Positions 1 through 5,313 of a stretch of 7,186 nt of DNA are shown here, piece by piece; positions within the stretch are counted from its first letter, which is position 1, and every line of letters begins with the position of its first letter. The stretch is from Gammaproteobacteria bacterium (GTDB taxonomy: Bacteria; Pseudomonadota; Gammaproteobacteria; Pseudomonadales; UBA3067): contig NVVB01000066.1 of the NCBI GenBank assembly GCA_002402085.1, forward strand, positions 16,136-23,321, written 5' to 3'. A model generated the notes under the pieces. The model searched no databases. It saw only the letters and a list, made by a program, of their open reading frames with translations, and was not told the DNA's origin. Made by a program: the position numbers and the translations under genes.

Positions 1-35
1 TGTCTTCACGCGCTATTTAGTAGTCGGAGTACTTT

Positions 36-557
36 ATGAAACAGATTATTTTACTTTTAATGCTTCTTGCCTCATTCCCTACGCAGGCATTGACCTATAC
101 CAAGGAGTTTTCAGAGGCAGAGTTGCAGGCACAAATTGAAGCCATGATGCCGTTGGTGAAAACCAAGTATTTTATAACCATTGAAATCAGTAATCCGATC
201 TTGGACCTTGTAGCATTAACCAATGAGCTTTCTATCTCGGCCGATGTAGCCGCACTCGCTAACGGTAGTACGCTGGGGAAGGGTAGTCTGCAGTTAAAGG
301 GGACACTCCGTTATGATCCCGATCAAGGTGCTTTTTATCTTAATAATGCAACCATTGTTAAGATGACTATTGAAGGGGTTGCGGAACAGTATCAGAAGAG
401 CATCAAGCAGTTATCCCAAGTTGCTGTAACCGAGGCGCTCCAGCAAGTGCCGGTGTACCAGTTTAACGAGGGTTTAAAGCAGCAGTTTGCCAAATCGGTA
501 TTGAAATCCGTTCAAGTTAAAGACGAAAAATTACTGATTGAACTGAGTCTACTTTAA
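36..557 (+). CDS. DUF1439 (YceB-like) periplasmic protein
   Basis: A 173-residue exported protein resembling the DUF1439 family, whose best-known member is the E. coli lipoprotein YceB; the molecular role of the family is not established. The N-terminus is a classic signal peptide (MKQ, then a Leu-rich core, then an A-type cleavage site at TQA-LT, about residue 19). There is no lipobox cysteine, so unlike YceB this copy should be released into the periplasm rather than lipid-anchored. Family-like features are the central alternating beta segments (LQLKGTLRYDPDQGAFYLNN, about residues 86-105) and the C-terminal pattern QQVPVYQF...AKSVLKSVQVKDEKLLIEL, which parallels the end of YceB. The ATG is preceded by GGAG at 26-29, six bases away. 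A TAG at 18-20 could end an upstream gene, but too little sequence is visible to tell. Family assignment is by remembered sequence pattern, not by a search. Confidence 0.8.
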   Translation: MKQIILLLMLLASFPTQALTYTKEFSEAELQAQIEAMMPLVKTKYFITIEISNPILDLVALTNELSISADVAALANGSTLGKGSLQLKGTLRYDPDQGAFYLNNATIVKMTIEGVAEQYQKSIKQLSQVAVTEALQQVPVYQFNEGLKQQFAKSVLKSVQVKDEKLLIELSLL

Positions 558-664
558 TGTCAGGGATTGTCCTCGTAGGTAGAAACCCTTGCGAACACGG
601 ATTTAAATTAGGCATTAACAGTTAAGAGCTATTGGTTCCTATTAAAGCCCAAGCGCTTTCCTTC

Positions 665-833
665 GCAATCGGGTGTCGAGGGGATCTAGCCTTAGGGCCC
701 GGCAACGCCCTGCATCCTGTACGGCTAGGCGTATCTACACAGAGCGTCCTTCTAATGGCTGCGCCCCTGCTTCAGCTCTCAATTGAATCGCGCCTGTAAA
801 GATCGGCTGCATCTAATAATGATGCATTACGCA
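665..833 (+). repeat. Diverged dispersed repeat, copy A
   Basis: This stretch aligns by eye, in the same orientation, with 5153-5313. Shared blocks in order, copy A / copy B: ATCGGG 668 / 5157; GTGTC 673 / 5165; TAGCCTTAG 687 / TAGGCTTAAG 5187; CCCGGCAA 698 / 5199; CGCCCTGC 706 / 5218; TACGG 720 / 5236; TCTA 734 / 5242; CGTC 745 / 5255; CTCAATTGA 778 / 5284; TGCATTACGCA 823 / 5303. The main length differences are an 11-nt insertion in copy B between CCCGGCAA and CGCCCTGC, and 26 extra bases in copy A before the last block. It is noticeably more GC-rich than its flanks. No transposase is encoded, so it is most likely a small non-autonomous or structural intergenic element. The ends are approximate. 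Confidence 0.55.
686..728. repeat. Nested inverted repeat inside repeat copy A
   Basis: Outer arms CTAGCC (686-691) and GGCTAG (723-728) enclose inner arms AGGGC (694-698) and GCCCT (707-711) around an 8-nt loop. The internal loop is asymmetric (2 versus 11 nt). This would give a GC-rich hairpin in RNA of either strand, in the style of REP-type elements. No T-run follows on either strand, so it is not a good intrinsic terminator. Confidence 0.4.
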
Positions 834-945
834 TCGCTTCAATATTTGTCTGCTTATGACTCCAAGTATGAGAGAATGGTCATTTATACGGAGCTTCCTA
901 GTGATTTTGGGGGGGTAATTATCTGTTGACCTTATAGGGAATGTA

Positions 946-1383
946 ATGAGAAAGCTTGCCATATTAACTGTATTATTCATGTCATTTAATGTGAGTGCTG
1001 GAATTTATACGGATGATCTTTCGCGGTGTCTAGTCGATAAGACCACGGCTAAAGACAAGGATGTATTTGTTAAATGGATGTTTACTGCATTGTCGCATCA
1101 CCCATTAGTAGAAAAGGACGTTTCTCTTTCAGCCGAAGCAGTTGACGAAGCAAACAAAAATATGGCGGAATTGATGGTCGGCATGCTGACGGTTCGATGT
1201 TTGGATGCTGCAAAAAACGCAATTAAGTATGAAGGGCAAGCATCTATCCAATCTTCATTTTCCGTATTTGGTCAAGTCGCTGGTCAAGAGTTAATGGGGA
1301 ACCCGAAGGTAGCCGAAAGCCTTTCTGGATTTGATAAGCATCTAGATTCAGACTTATTTAATCGTAGGCTTGGGATTAAATAA
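946..1383 (+). CDS. Small secreted protein of unknown function
   Basis: A 145-residue exported protein; I cannot assign a function. The signal peptide is clear: MRK, a hydrophobic core, then VSA-G with cleavage near residue 18. The mature part is mostly alpha-helical by composition. It has exactly two cysteines after the signal (C28 in DDLSRCLV and C85 in VRCLDA), a natural pair for a disulfide in the periplasm. The segment DDLSRCLVDKTTAKDK followed by a WMF...HP motif (about residues 24-53) resembles small conserved hypothetical proteins of other proteobacteria, from memory only. The start is supported by AGGGA (936-940), five bases before the ATG. It is flanked by spacers of 388 and 255 nt, so it is probably transcribed on its own. 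Confidence 0.75.
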   Translation: MRKLAILTVLFMSFNVSAGIYTDDLSRCLVDKTTAKDKDVFVKWMFTALSHHPLVEKDVSLSAEAVDEANKNMAELMVGMLTVRCLDAAKNAIKYEGQASIQSSFSVFGQVAGQELMGNPKVAESLSGFDKHLDSDLFNRRLGIK

Positions 1384-1638
1384 ATTAACAAGGTTAGGTC
1401 TCCAGGATTTAAGTCGAGGCTAAAACGATTCGTTAATTTTCAAGTTAGATTTGGATGTTAAGCGACGTAGTATTCTAGGTTGTTCAGTTTAATGTTGTCT
1501 CTTATGTCTGCATACTTTCAATATCTAATGGGTGTCCTTAGAAGTTGAGTTCTCGTTGTATGTAGTCTCTCGTGCAGCCGGAAAAGAGCGAGGGGCAATA
1601 GAATAATATGTTTTGTTTTTTATGTAGGGGGAAGTTTA

Positions 1639-2184
1639 GTGTCAGAATTATATCAAGATTATTTGGTTTATATCGATGAGCATGAATTAGAATGTTATTC
1701 GAAGTTCAAGCGAATAGCCTGGCTCTTATTAAGGACCACATTCCCAATTGTTTTGTTTTATAGACTGTCTAGCCATGAGTTCAGGCTAATTAAATATATG
1801 GCTATTCCAGTATATAAAATAATTCGCATTATATCTGGCGTGCAAATCCATAGAAGTGCAGTTATAGGCAAAGGCTTATTTTTGCCTCATTTTGGTACAA
1901 TTGTATTAAATAGAAAAGCAACTTATGGCGATTTTTTGACAATTTACCATGGTGTAACTGTGGGAGCAAAAGGAAACGCAAGTAATGACCTCAGATGTCC
2001 TGTTATTGGTGATAATGTTCGTTTGTCCACTGGCTCAATAATACTTGGTGACGTATCTATTGGCGATAACGTAACAGTTGGGGCAGGAGCTGTCGTGGTT
2101 AAAAATGTTCCGTCAGGTACTATTGTTGTTGGTAATCCAGCAAAAGCTTTAGTTCGAAGTGAATTTCAATTGGGCAATGGTTAA
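1639..2184 (+). CDS. CysE-like hexapeptide O-acetyltransferase
   Basis: A 181-residue protein of the left-handed beta-helix acyltransferase superfamily, closest in layout to short serine acetyltransferase-like enzymes, which transfer acetyl from acetyl-CoA to a hydroxyl. Residues 1-60 are a helical N-terminal region with a hydrophobic stretch (about 27-43). From about residue 70 the hexapeptide repeats begin (IHRSAVIGKG, then CPVIGDNV, ILGDVSIGDNVTVGAGAVV), ending with the typical VVGNPAKAL cap (163-171). The general-base histidine of CysE (His158 in E. coli) matches H84 in LPHFG. However, the CysE Asp143 position is Q69 and the CysE His193 position looks like C120. This favours a glycan or small-molecule acetyltransferase, of the kind found in polysaccharide clusters, over cysteine synthesis. 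The GTG start is chosen because AGGGGGAAG (1626-1634) sits just upstream. The gene and its 255-nt upstream spacer are AT-rich, and no sugar-biosynthesis neighbours are visible, so it may have been acquired alone. Confidence 0.8.
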   Translation: MSELYQDYLVYIDEHELECYSKFKRIAWLLLRTTFPIVLFYRLSSHEFRLIKYMAIPVYKIIRIISGVQIHRSAVIGKGLFLPHFGTIVLNRKATYGDFLTIYHGVTVGAKGNASNDLRCPVIGDNVRLSTGSIILGDVSIGDNVTVGAGAVVVKNVPSGTIVVGNPAKALVRSEFQLGNG

Positions 2185-2209
2185 GTCTGAGCTAATTAGG
2201 TAGTTTTAC

Positions 2210-2215
2210 TATAAT
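2210..2215 (+). promoter_or_regulatory. Possible -10 box for the lipoprotein gene
   Basis: A perfect TATAAT lies about 40 bases before the GTG start at 2256, in the only spacer between the acetyltransferase and lipoprotein genes. The region 16-18 bases upstream has no good TTGACA match, so support rests on the -10 and the position only. The box falls inside a weak 7-bp inverted repeat (AGCTAAT 2190-2196, ATTAGCT 2224-2230), which could serve as an operator. Confidence 0.3.
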
Positions 2216-2255
2216 TTTGAATGATTAGCTGCCTTGAGAGGTTAATGATTTTTTT

Positions 2256-3260
2256 GTGTATTTAGACTGCGGTGGGGTTTTGCGTATAAATTGTTTGTTT
2301 TTGGCTGTCCTGTGGGGGTTGTCAGGTTGCTCAAGTATTATGAATGAACCTCAGCGCCCGATTTTTATTCAAAGCTCACCCCCGGGGGCTGAATTTGAAA
2401 TTACCAATAAAAAAGGTCTTCCTGTACATGAAGGTAGGACGCCTGAATGGGTCATACTTGATTCATCCGATGGTTATTTTAGTGGTGAGCATTACGATAT
2501 ATTGTTTAAAAGTGGCGATATAATGCTGGGCCAAGCGGCGTTAAAAAGTAAGGTTAGCCGTTGGTATTTTGCCAATCTCTTGTTCGCTCAGGCTGGTGTC
2601 GCGGCAATGATTGTGTTCGATCCTTTGACAGGAGGAATGTTTCGTCTACCGAATACGTTGAACGTGTCCTTAGATGTGGGCGCGCTTGAAGGCGACATGC
2701 CTGTTTCAAAACCTGGGGAGGTGGTTAGCAGGAAGGCCTTCAGTGGGCCAAGTAATTACGTAGCATTGCCTAAAAGTAATTGGTATATATCGGCTGAGTA
2801 TGGCGCCGAGCACATTGACGTTAGTAGTGATTTTAGTTCAAGGAGGGATGTTGAAGGCTCTGTGCTCAATTTGGGTGGTGCGGTGGGTTATCGTTTTGAT
2901 AGTAATGTAGTCGTTCAGGTTGGTTTTGTTGTCTCGTTTAATCCAGGTTTATTTAGTGAGTCTGATCGTTATAGCTTGGAAAGGGTCGATTCTGTGGTCG
3001 GCTATGCATTTGATTTTGGGCGCTTGAGCGTCGTTCCGCAACTGGGGGTAAGTGCTTGGGACTTTTCACTGGACGAAGGAGCGTTTTTAAACTCTGGTGA
3101 TGCGGAAATGCTCCGGGATCAAGGGAAAGATATTTTTGGACGATTAAACGTGGAGTATCTTTTTTTTAAAGGTATTGCCAGCTATATGAATTTACAACAT
3201 GCTAGTTATGATTTCGGTAAGTCAACATCGGTTAACCTTGGTTTGAAGCTTAAGTTATAA
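2256..3260 (+). CDS. PEGA-like lipoprotein with C-terminal beta-barrel
   Basis: A 334-residue lipoprotein with two parts. The signal peptide ends in the lipobox LSGC, giving a lipidated C25. Residues 33-70 (FIQSSPPGAEFEI...RTPEWVIL) read as a PEGA-like beta-sandwich. A Gly/Ala-rich hydrophobic stretch follows, ending in DPLTGGMFRLP (122-132), typical of envelope lipoproteins with this fold. After a linker (about 142-172), residues 176-334 form alternating amphipathic strands such as WYISAEYG, LNLGGAVGYRF and VVPQLGVSAWDF, ending GLKLKL. This is the pattern of a small outer-membrane beta-barrel of about eight strands, though the last residue is Leu rather than the usual aromatic. Start choice is uncertain: GTG at 2256 has GAGAGG 14 bases upstream, which is far. 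TTG at 2280 would give a tighter 16-residue signal peptide starting MRINCLFLAV, with GGTGGGG only two bases before it. The function is unknown; a structural or surface role in the outer membrane is inferred. Confidence 0.75.
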   Translation: MYLDCGGVLRINCLFLAVLWGLSGCSSIMNEPQRPIFIQSSPPGAEFEITNKKGLPVHEGRTPEWVILDSSDGYFSGEHYDILFKSGDIMLGQAALKSKVSRWYFANLLFAQAGVAAMIVFDPLTGGMFRLPNTLNVSLDVGALEGDMPVSKPGEVVSRKAFSGPSNYVALPKSNWYISAEYGAEHIDVSSDFSSRRDVEGSVLNLGGAVGYRFDSNVVVQVGFVVSFNPGLFSESDRYSLERVDSVVGYAFDFGRLSVVPQLGVSAWDFSLDEGAFLNSGDAEMLRDQGKDIFGRLNVEYLFFKGIASYMNLQHASYDFGKSTSVNLGLKLKL

Positions 3261-3512
3261 GTGTGTAATATTTTTTGTCATTTAGTTTTGGGTCGGGGTG
3301 CTTGAGGTTAACTGCTTTTATTTGGCATCTTCGGGTCGCGCTGCATTTTATTCTGAGGTGCACCACTCCAGTCGCGAATTCAACTTCTAAATGCAGGATT
3401 TTTTTAGCCCCAAAACACCTCGTTGGACGTTTTGTAGTGTGATATCTTAGGACGCCGATGGGTATTTTTTTTAATGACTTTGTTTGGCTTTTTAAAAGTG
3501 ATTAATTTAAAG

Positions 3513-3540
3513 TTGTAACTTTTTGTAACTTTTTGTAAGT
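3513..3540. repeat. 10-bp-period tandem repeat
   Basis: Three tandem units, TTGTAACTTT, TTGTAACTTT, TTGTAAGT, spaced by exactly one helical turn. The first unit overlaps a perfect dyad, AAAGTT-GT-AACTTT (3509-3522). Phased repeats of this kind can be cooperative regulator sites, but no regulator gene is visible and the nearest downstream start is about 590 bases away. Confidence 0.5.
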
Positions 3541-3685
3541 TCTCTCCTTAGAATAGCATTGGTTTTTTAATCTGCCCTCGAGAAGAAGTGTAAGGCCTTT
3601 TCCTTCTTTATTTTTGGAATGAATATCCTATTTTTTTCACTAGGTTTTTCATGATGCTAAAATCCGACTTATTTTTAAGATCGTG

Positions 3686-3710
3686 TGTTAAAAATTAAGT
3701 ATTTTTAACA
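3686..3710. repeat. Perfect 9-bp inverted repeat
   Basis: TGTTAAAAA (3686-3694) and TTTTTAACA (3702-3710) are exact reverse complements around a 7-nt centre, TTAAGTA. The dyad is AT-rich and could be an operator or a weak bidirectional terminator: on either strand the second arm contains a run of five T. Confidence 0.5.
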
Positions 3711-3956
3711 AGAGGGTAAGTTAAGAGAAGCCCCTATCTTGAAGCGGTCTGTCTGCAAGGTCTGAAAAATGGCTCTCTTCAAATGCAGTGTTCTGATCGA
3801 AGAAGTCATCCCTCGCAGGTTTTTTAGTAAAAAATAATAACCCCCTGACTTTATTGACGTATCAATACTTCGTCTCAATCGAATCTAAAATATTTCGGCA
3901 GTCTAACTGCTCGGTTACCCCTCATTCATAAAAATTTGGCTATGTGTGTTAATATT

Positions 3957-4026
3957 ACATACGCTACCAACTGTGGTGTATGTCGCGTTGAGAGTAAGGC
4001 AGTGTATTATAAGTTGTTGTAATACA
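3957..4026 (+). ncRNA. Candidate structured RNA or leader, two hairpins
   Basis: Two strong stem-loops lie 19 nt apart. The first (3957-3983) pairs ACATACGCTAC with GTGGTGTATGT over 11 bp with loop CAACT; nine pairs are Watson-Crick and two are G-U (3963/3977 and 3965/3975). The second (4003-4026) pairs TGTATTATAA with TTGTAATACA over 10 bp with loop GTTG, including one U-G pair (4010/4019). All three wobble pairs would be A-C mismatches on the - strand, which points to a + strand transcript. The element ends about 100 nt before the nitroreductase ATG, so it may be part of that gene's leader or a separate small RNA. I found no convincing promoter or terminator, and it matches no RNA class I recognise. 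Confidence 0.3.
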
Positions 4027-4127
4027 GTTGAAATATAGCGGGATCTTGTTGGCGAGTCGCCTACATTAGTTCCTACTATAAGCGGCGTTATGCTTAAAAG
4101 TCACATTTCGGAGTAATCAGAGTATTT

Positions 4128-4784
4128 ATGATCCACCCAATTATTGAAGACCTTCTTTGGAGGCACACCACAAAAAAATACGATGCGAGCAGGAAGATTT
4201 CTCAAGAGGATCTTGATGTAATTTTTGAAGCAATGCGTCTTTCTGCGTCATCTATTAATTCGCAACCATGGAAGTTTGTAGTTATTGAGAGTAGTGAGGC
4301 AAAGGAGCGTATGAGTAAAACTTTTGCCCAGAAACATCAATACAACCAGCCTCATATATTTGATAGCTCGCAAATCATTCTGTTTGCTCATAATTCACAT
4401 TACACACGAGATGATTACGCTAAAGTTGTGGATAAAGGCATTAAGGACAAACGAGTCAGTCAACATGAACGCGAGAGTGCCTTTGGGGTCTTTACGTTTG
4501 CTGAGCTTAATACCGACGAAACTGGAAATACAAGTAGTTGGACAAAAGCACAAACCTATATTGCCCTTGGAAACACGTTGCATACGTTAGCCAGGCTTAG
4601 AATTGATTGCACCCCTATGGAAGGAATTGATGCTGACCTAGTAAATGAAGAGTTTAAGGTTGAGCTGGATGGCTATCAGTGCGATGTGGCTTTAGCTATT
4701 GGGTATCATCACCCGCAGGAAGACTATAACGAAAAGCTCCCAAAATCTCGGCTCAGCTTAGATAGTGTTTTAGTGCGTATATAG
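4128..4784 (+). CDS. NfsB-like FMN-dependent NAD(P)H nitroreductase
   Basis: A 218-residue cytoplasmic flavoprotein of the nitroreductase family, very close in length and pattern to E. coli NfsB (217 aa). Such enzymes are FMN-containing homodimers that use NAD(P)H to reduce nitroaromatics, quinones or related compounds by two electrons; the natural substrate here is not known. FMN-site positions known from NfsB are conserved: R12, H13, T14 and K16 (RHTTKKYDA) for the phosphate and isoalloxazine; the SSINSQPW block (41-48); N73; the PMEG loop (P163, E165, G166) beside the flavin; and K206 and R208 in LPKSRL near the C-terminus. No frameshift or missing motif is seen. The ATG has only a weak upstream site (AGAG at 4119-4122). 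The gene stands alone after a long spacer and faces the exporter gene convergently. No adjacent redox-sensing regulator is visible. Confidence 0.9.
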   Translation: MIHPIIEDLLWRHTTKKYDASRKISQEDLDVIFEAMRLSASSINSQPWKFVVIESSEAKERMSKTFAQKHQYNQPHIFDSSQIILFAHNSHYTRDDYAKVVDKGIKDKRVSQHERESAFGVFTFAELNTDETGNTSSWTKAQTYIALGNTLHTLARLRIDCTPMEGIDADLVNEEFKVELDGYQCDVALAIGYHHPQEDYNEKLPKSRLSLDSVLVRI

Positions 4785-5234
4785 GGATAAGAGCAAAACG
4801 AAGACATTTGAAAAAAAGTATATGAGGGCACCCGTTTTAAATTGATTTCTGTTGTATTCTGAACTCAATATTTCATGGTTGTCCTCAGTTGTATCCACAA
4901 CAATCCGTACAAATGGCATCGAAAAAAACGGTCGTTGAACATGGCGGGTGCAATTTAAATGAAGAGCCATTTGAGCTGGCTCGAGTAGGAATGTACCGTT
5001 CTCAATCTTTTTCAAAAAACCTAGCTCAATCAATGGAATCGTATACCGTTTTGGTTCGCGAATTCTGCTTCCAAGTGCATCGCTTTATTTTCGCATATGC
5101 CTAATAGGGTCAAAGGGTTCTGACTTGGTTGACTGATTGTGGGGCGCAAATATTGCATCGGGCCGTGTCAATATGGAAACGTAAAGTAGGCTTAAGAACC
5201 CGGCAAAAGCTGAGTCGCGCCCTGCGACACAGCG
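4770..5234 (-). pseudogene. Possible decayed gene of unknown family
   Basis: On the - strand one frame runs from 5234 down to the TAA at 4770-4772 with a single interruption, a TAA at 5085-5087: about 49 open codons, then 104. The reading looks protein-like in places, for example PFDPIRHMRK just before the internal stop and YTIPLIELGFLKKIENGTFL after it, the latter resembling the wing of a winged-helix domain only loosely. There is no clear start codon with a ribosome binding site, the first part overlaps repeat copy B, and the 3' end overlaps the last 15 bases of the nitroreductase gene. I do not recognise the family. It may be a gene remnant or chance openness. An overlapping + strand frame (4889-5104, TTG start) is less protein-like and is not called. 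Confidence 0.22.
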
Positions 5235-5306
5235 TTACGGGTCTATTGGTCCCTCGTCTTTATTGTGGTTTGTAGTTGGGTCGCTCAATTGAGTTTTCTT
5301 ATTGCA
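4785..5306. other. 522-nt spacer between convergent genes
   Basis: The spacer separates the 3' ends of the nitroreductase and exporter genes. It contains the possible decayed frame on the - strand, repeat copy B and a GC-rich hairpin suited to terminate the exporter transcript. A small dyad, GTTGT-ATCC-ACAAC, lies at 4888-4901. No good terminator for the nitroreductase is apparent immediately after 4784. I see no confident intact gene here. Confidence 0.55.
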
Positions 5307-5313
5307 TTACGCA
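5153..5313 (+). repeat. Diverged dispersed repeat, copy B
   Basis: This is the partner of the element at 665-833, in the same orientation and about the same length. Shared blocks include ATCGGG (5157), GTGTC (5165), TAGGCTTAAG (5187), CCCGGCAA (5199), CGCCCTGC (5218), TACGG (5236), CTCAATTGA (5284) and TGCATTACGCA (5303). The 11-nt length difference between CCCGGCAA and CGCCCTGC is not a multiple of three, so any shared protein reading would be broken; the conservation is therefore probably not for coding. The last block covers the stop codon and final codons of the exporter gene, suggesting the element inserted at, or was captured by, the 3' end of that gene. The ends are approximate. Confidence 0.55.
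5205..5233 (-). terminator. Likely Rho-independent terminator of the exporter
   Basis: Read on the - strand, GCTGTGTCGC and GCGACTCAGC form a 10-bp GC-rich stem with one T-T mismatch around loop AGGGC (5209-5233), followed at once by TTTT (5208-5205). It lies about 73 nt beyond the exporter stop. The T-tract is short, so termination may be partial. An outer pairing, ACCCG (5198-5202) with CGGGT (5238-5242), could extend the structure. The hairpin lies within repeat copy B, in the 11-nt stretch that copy A lacks plus adjoining sequence. Confidence 0.4.

Larger units (their letters stand above)
558..945. other. 388-nt spacer with repeat copy A
   Basis: No complete gene is visible. The spacer holds the first copy of a diverged repeat (665-833) and a nested GC-rich inverted repeat (686-728). 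On the - strand, 812 down to about 645 reads as a frame with a single in-frame TAG (ending at 735), but the frame is not kept in the second repeat copy, so I do not call a gene. A run of seven G (909-915) lies about 30 bases before the next start codon. No convincing Rho-independent terminator follows the gene ending at 557. Confidence 0.6.
3261..4127. other. 867-nt spacer rich in inverted repeats, no gene
   Basis: I see no complete gene on either strand. The left half is AT-rich with several T-runs, including T8 at 3465-3472. It contains CTGCATTT (3341-3348) matched by its reverse complement (3389-3396), a 10-bp-period tandem repeat (3513-3540) and a perfect 9-bp inverted repeat (3686-3710). 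A weak terminator-like sequence occurs at 3583-3614: AAGAAG and CTTCTT, then a T-rich tract. The right half has short perfect inverted repeats at 3852-3867 (TATTGA/TCAATA), 3898-3910 (GCAGT/ACTGC), 4051-4061 (GGCGA/TCGCC) and 4079-4096 (TAAGC/GCTTA), plus two stronger hairpins described separately. On the - strand, 3861 down to 3721 is open for 46 codons with no ATG, GTG or TTG near its beginning. Confidence 0.6.

Noticed and set aside
645..812. - strand frame starting ATG at 812 within repeat copy A, as a small gene
   Set aside because: It is interrupted by a TAG (735-737) after 25 codons, has no ribosome binding site, and the frame is not maintained in repeat copy B.
941..948. Minimal ATG-TAA frame overlapping the start of the secreted-protein gene
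   Set aside because: The Shine-Dalgarno sequence AGGGA directly abuts this ATG, leaving no spacing; it is far better placed for the ATG at 946.
1391..1450. GTTAGGT and GTTAGAT matching the attC GTTRRRY core
   Set aside because: Short degenerate matches expected by chance; no paired RYYYAAC box or attC-like palindrome is present.
2245..2265. Six-codon frame (ATG at 2245) as a leader peptide before the lipoprotein gene
   Set aside because: There is a nearby GAGAGG, but the frame has no attenuator-like structure or regulatory codons; it is probably incidental.
3583..3614. Rho-independent terminator for the lipoprotein gene
   Set aside because: The stem is only six A-T-rich pairs with a 14-nt loop and lies more than 320 bases past the stop; kept only as a remark on the spacer.
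3898..4096. Integron attC-like site (GTCTAAC at 3901, GTTATGC at 4087, inverted repeats between)
   Set aside because: The core boxes do not pair with each other, the span is too long for a typical attC, no second site bounds a cassette, and no integrase is visible.
4324..4590. Frames on both strands inside the nitroreductase gene
   Set aside because: They lie entirely within a well-supported gene and show no family features.
4889..5104. 71-codon + strand frame after the nitroreductase
   Set aside because: TTG start, no convincing ribosome binding site, composition unlike a typical protein, and it overlaps a longer, more protein-like - strand frame.
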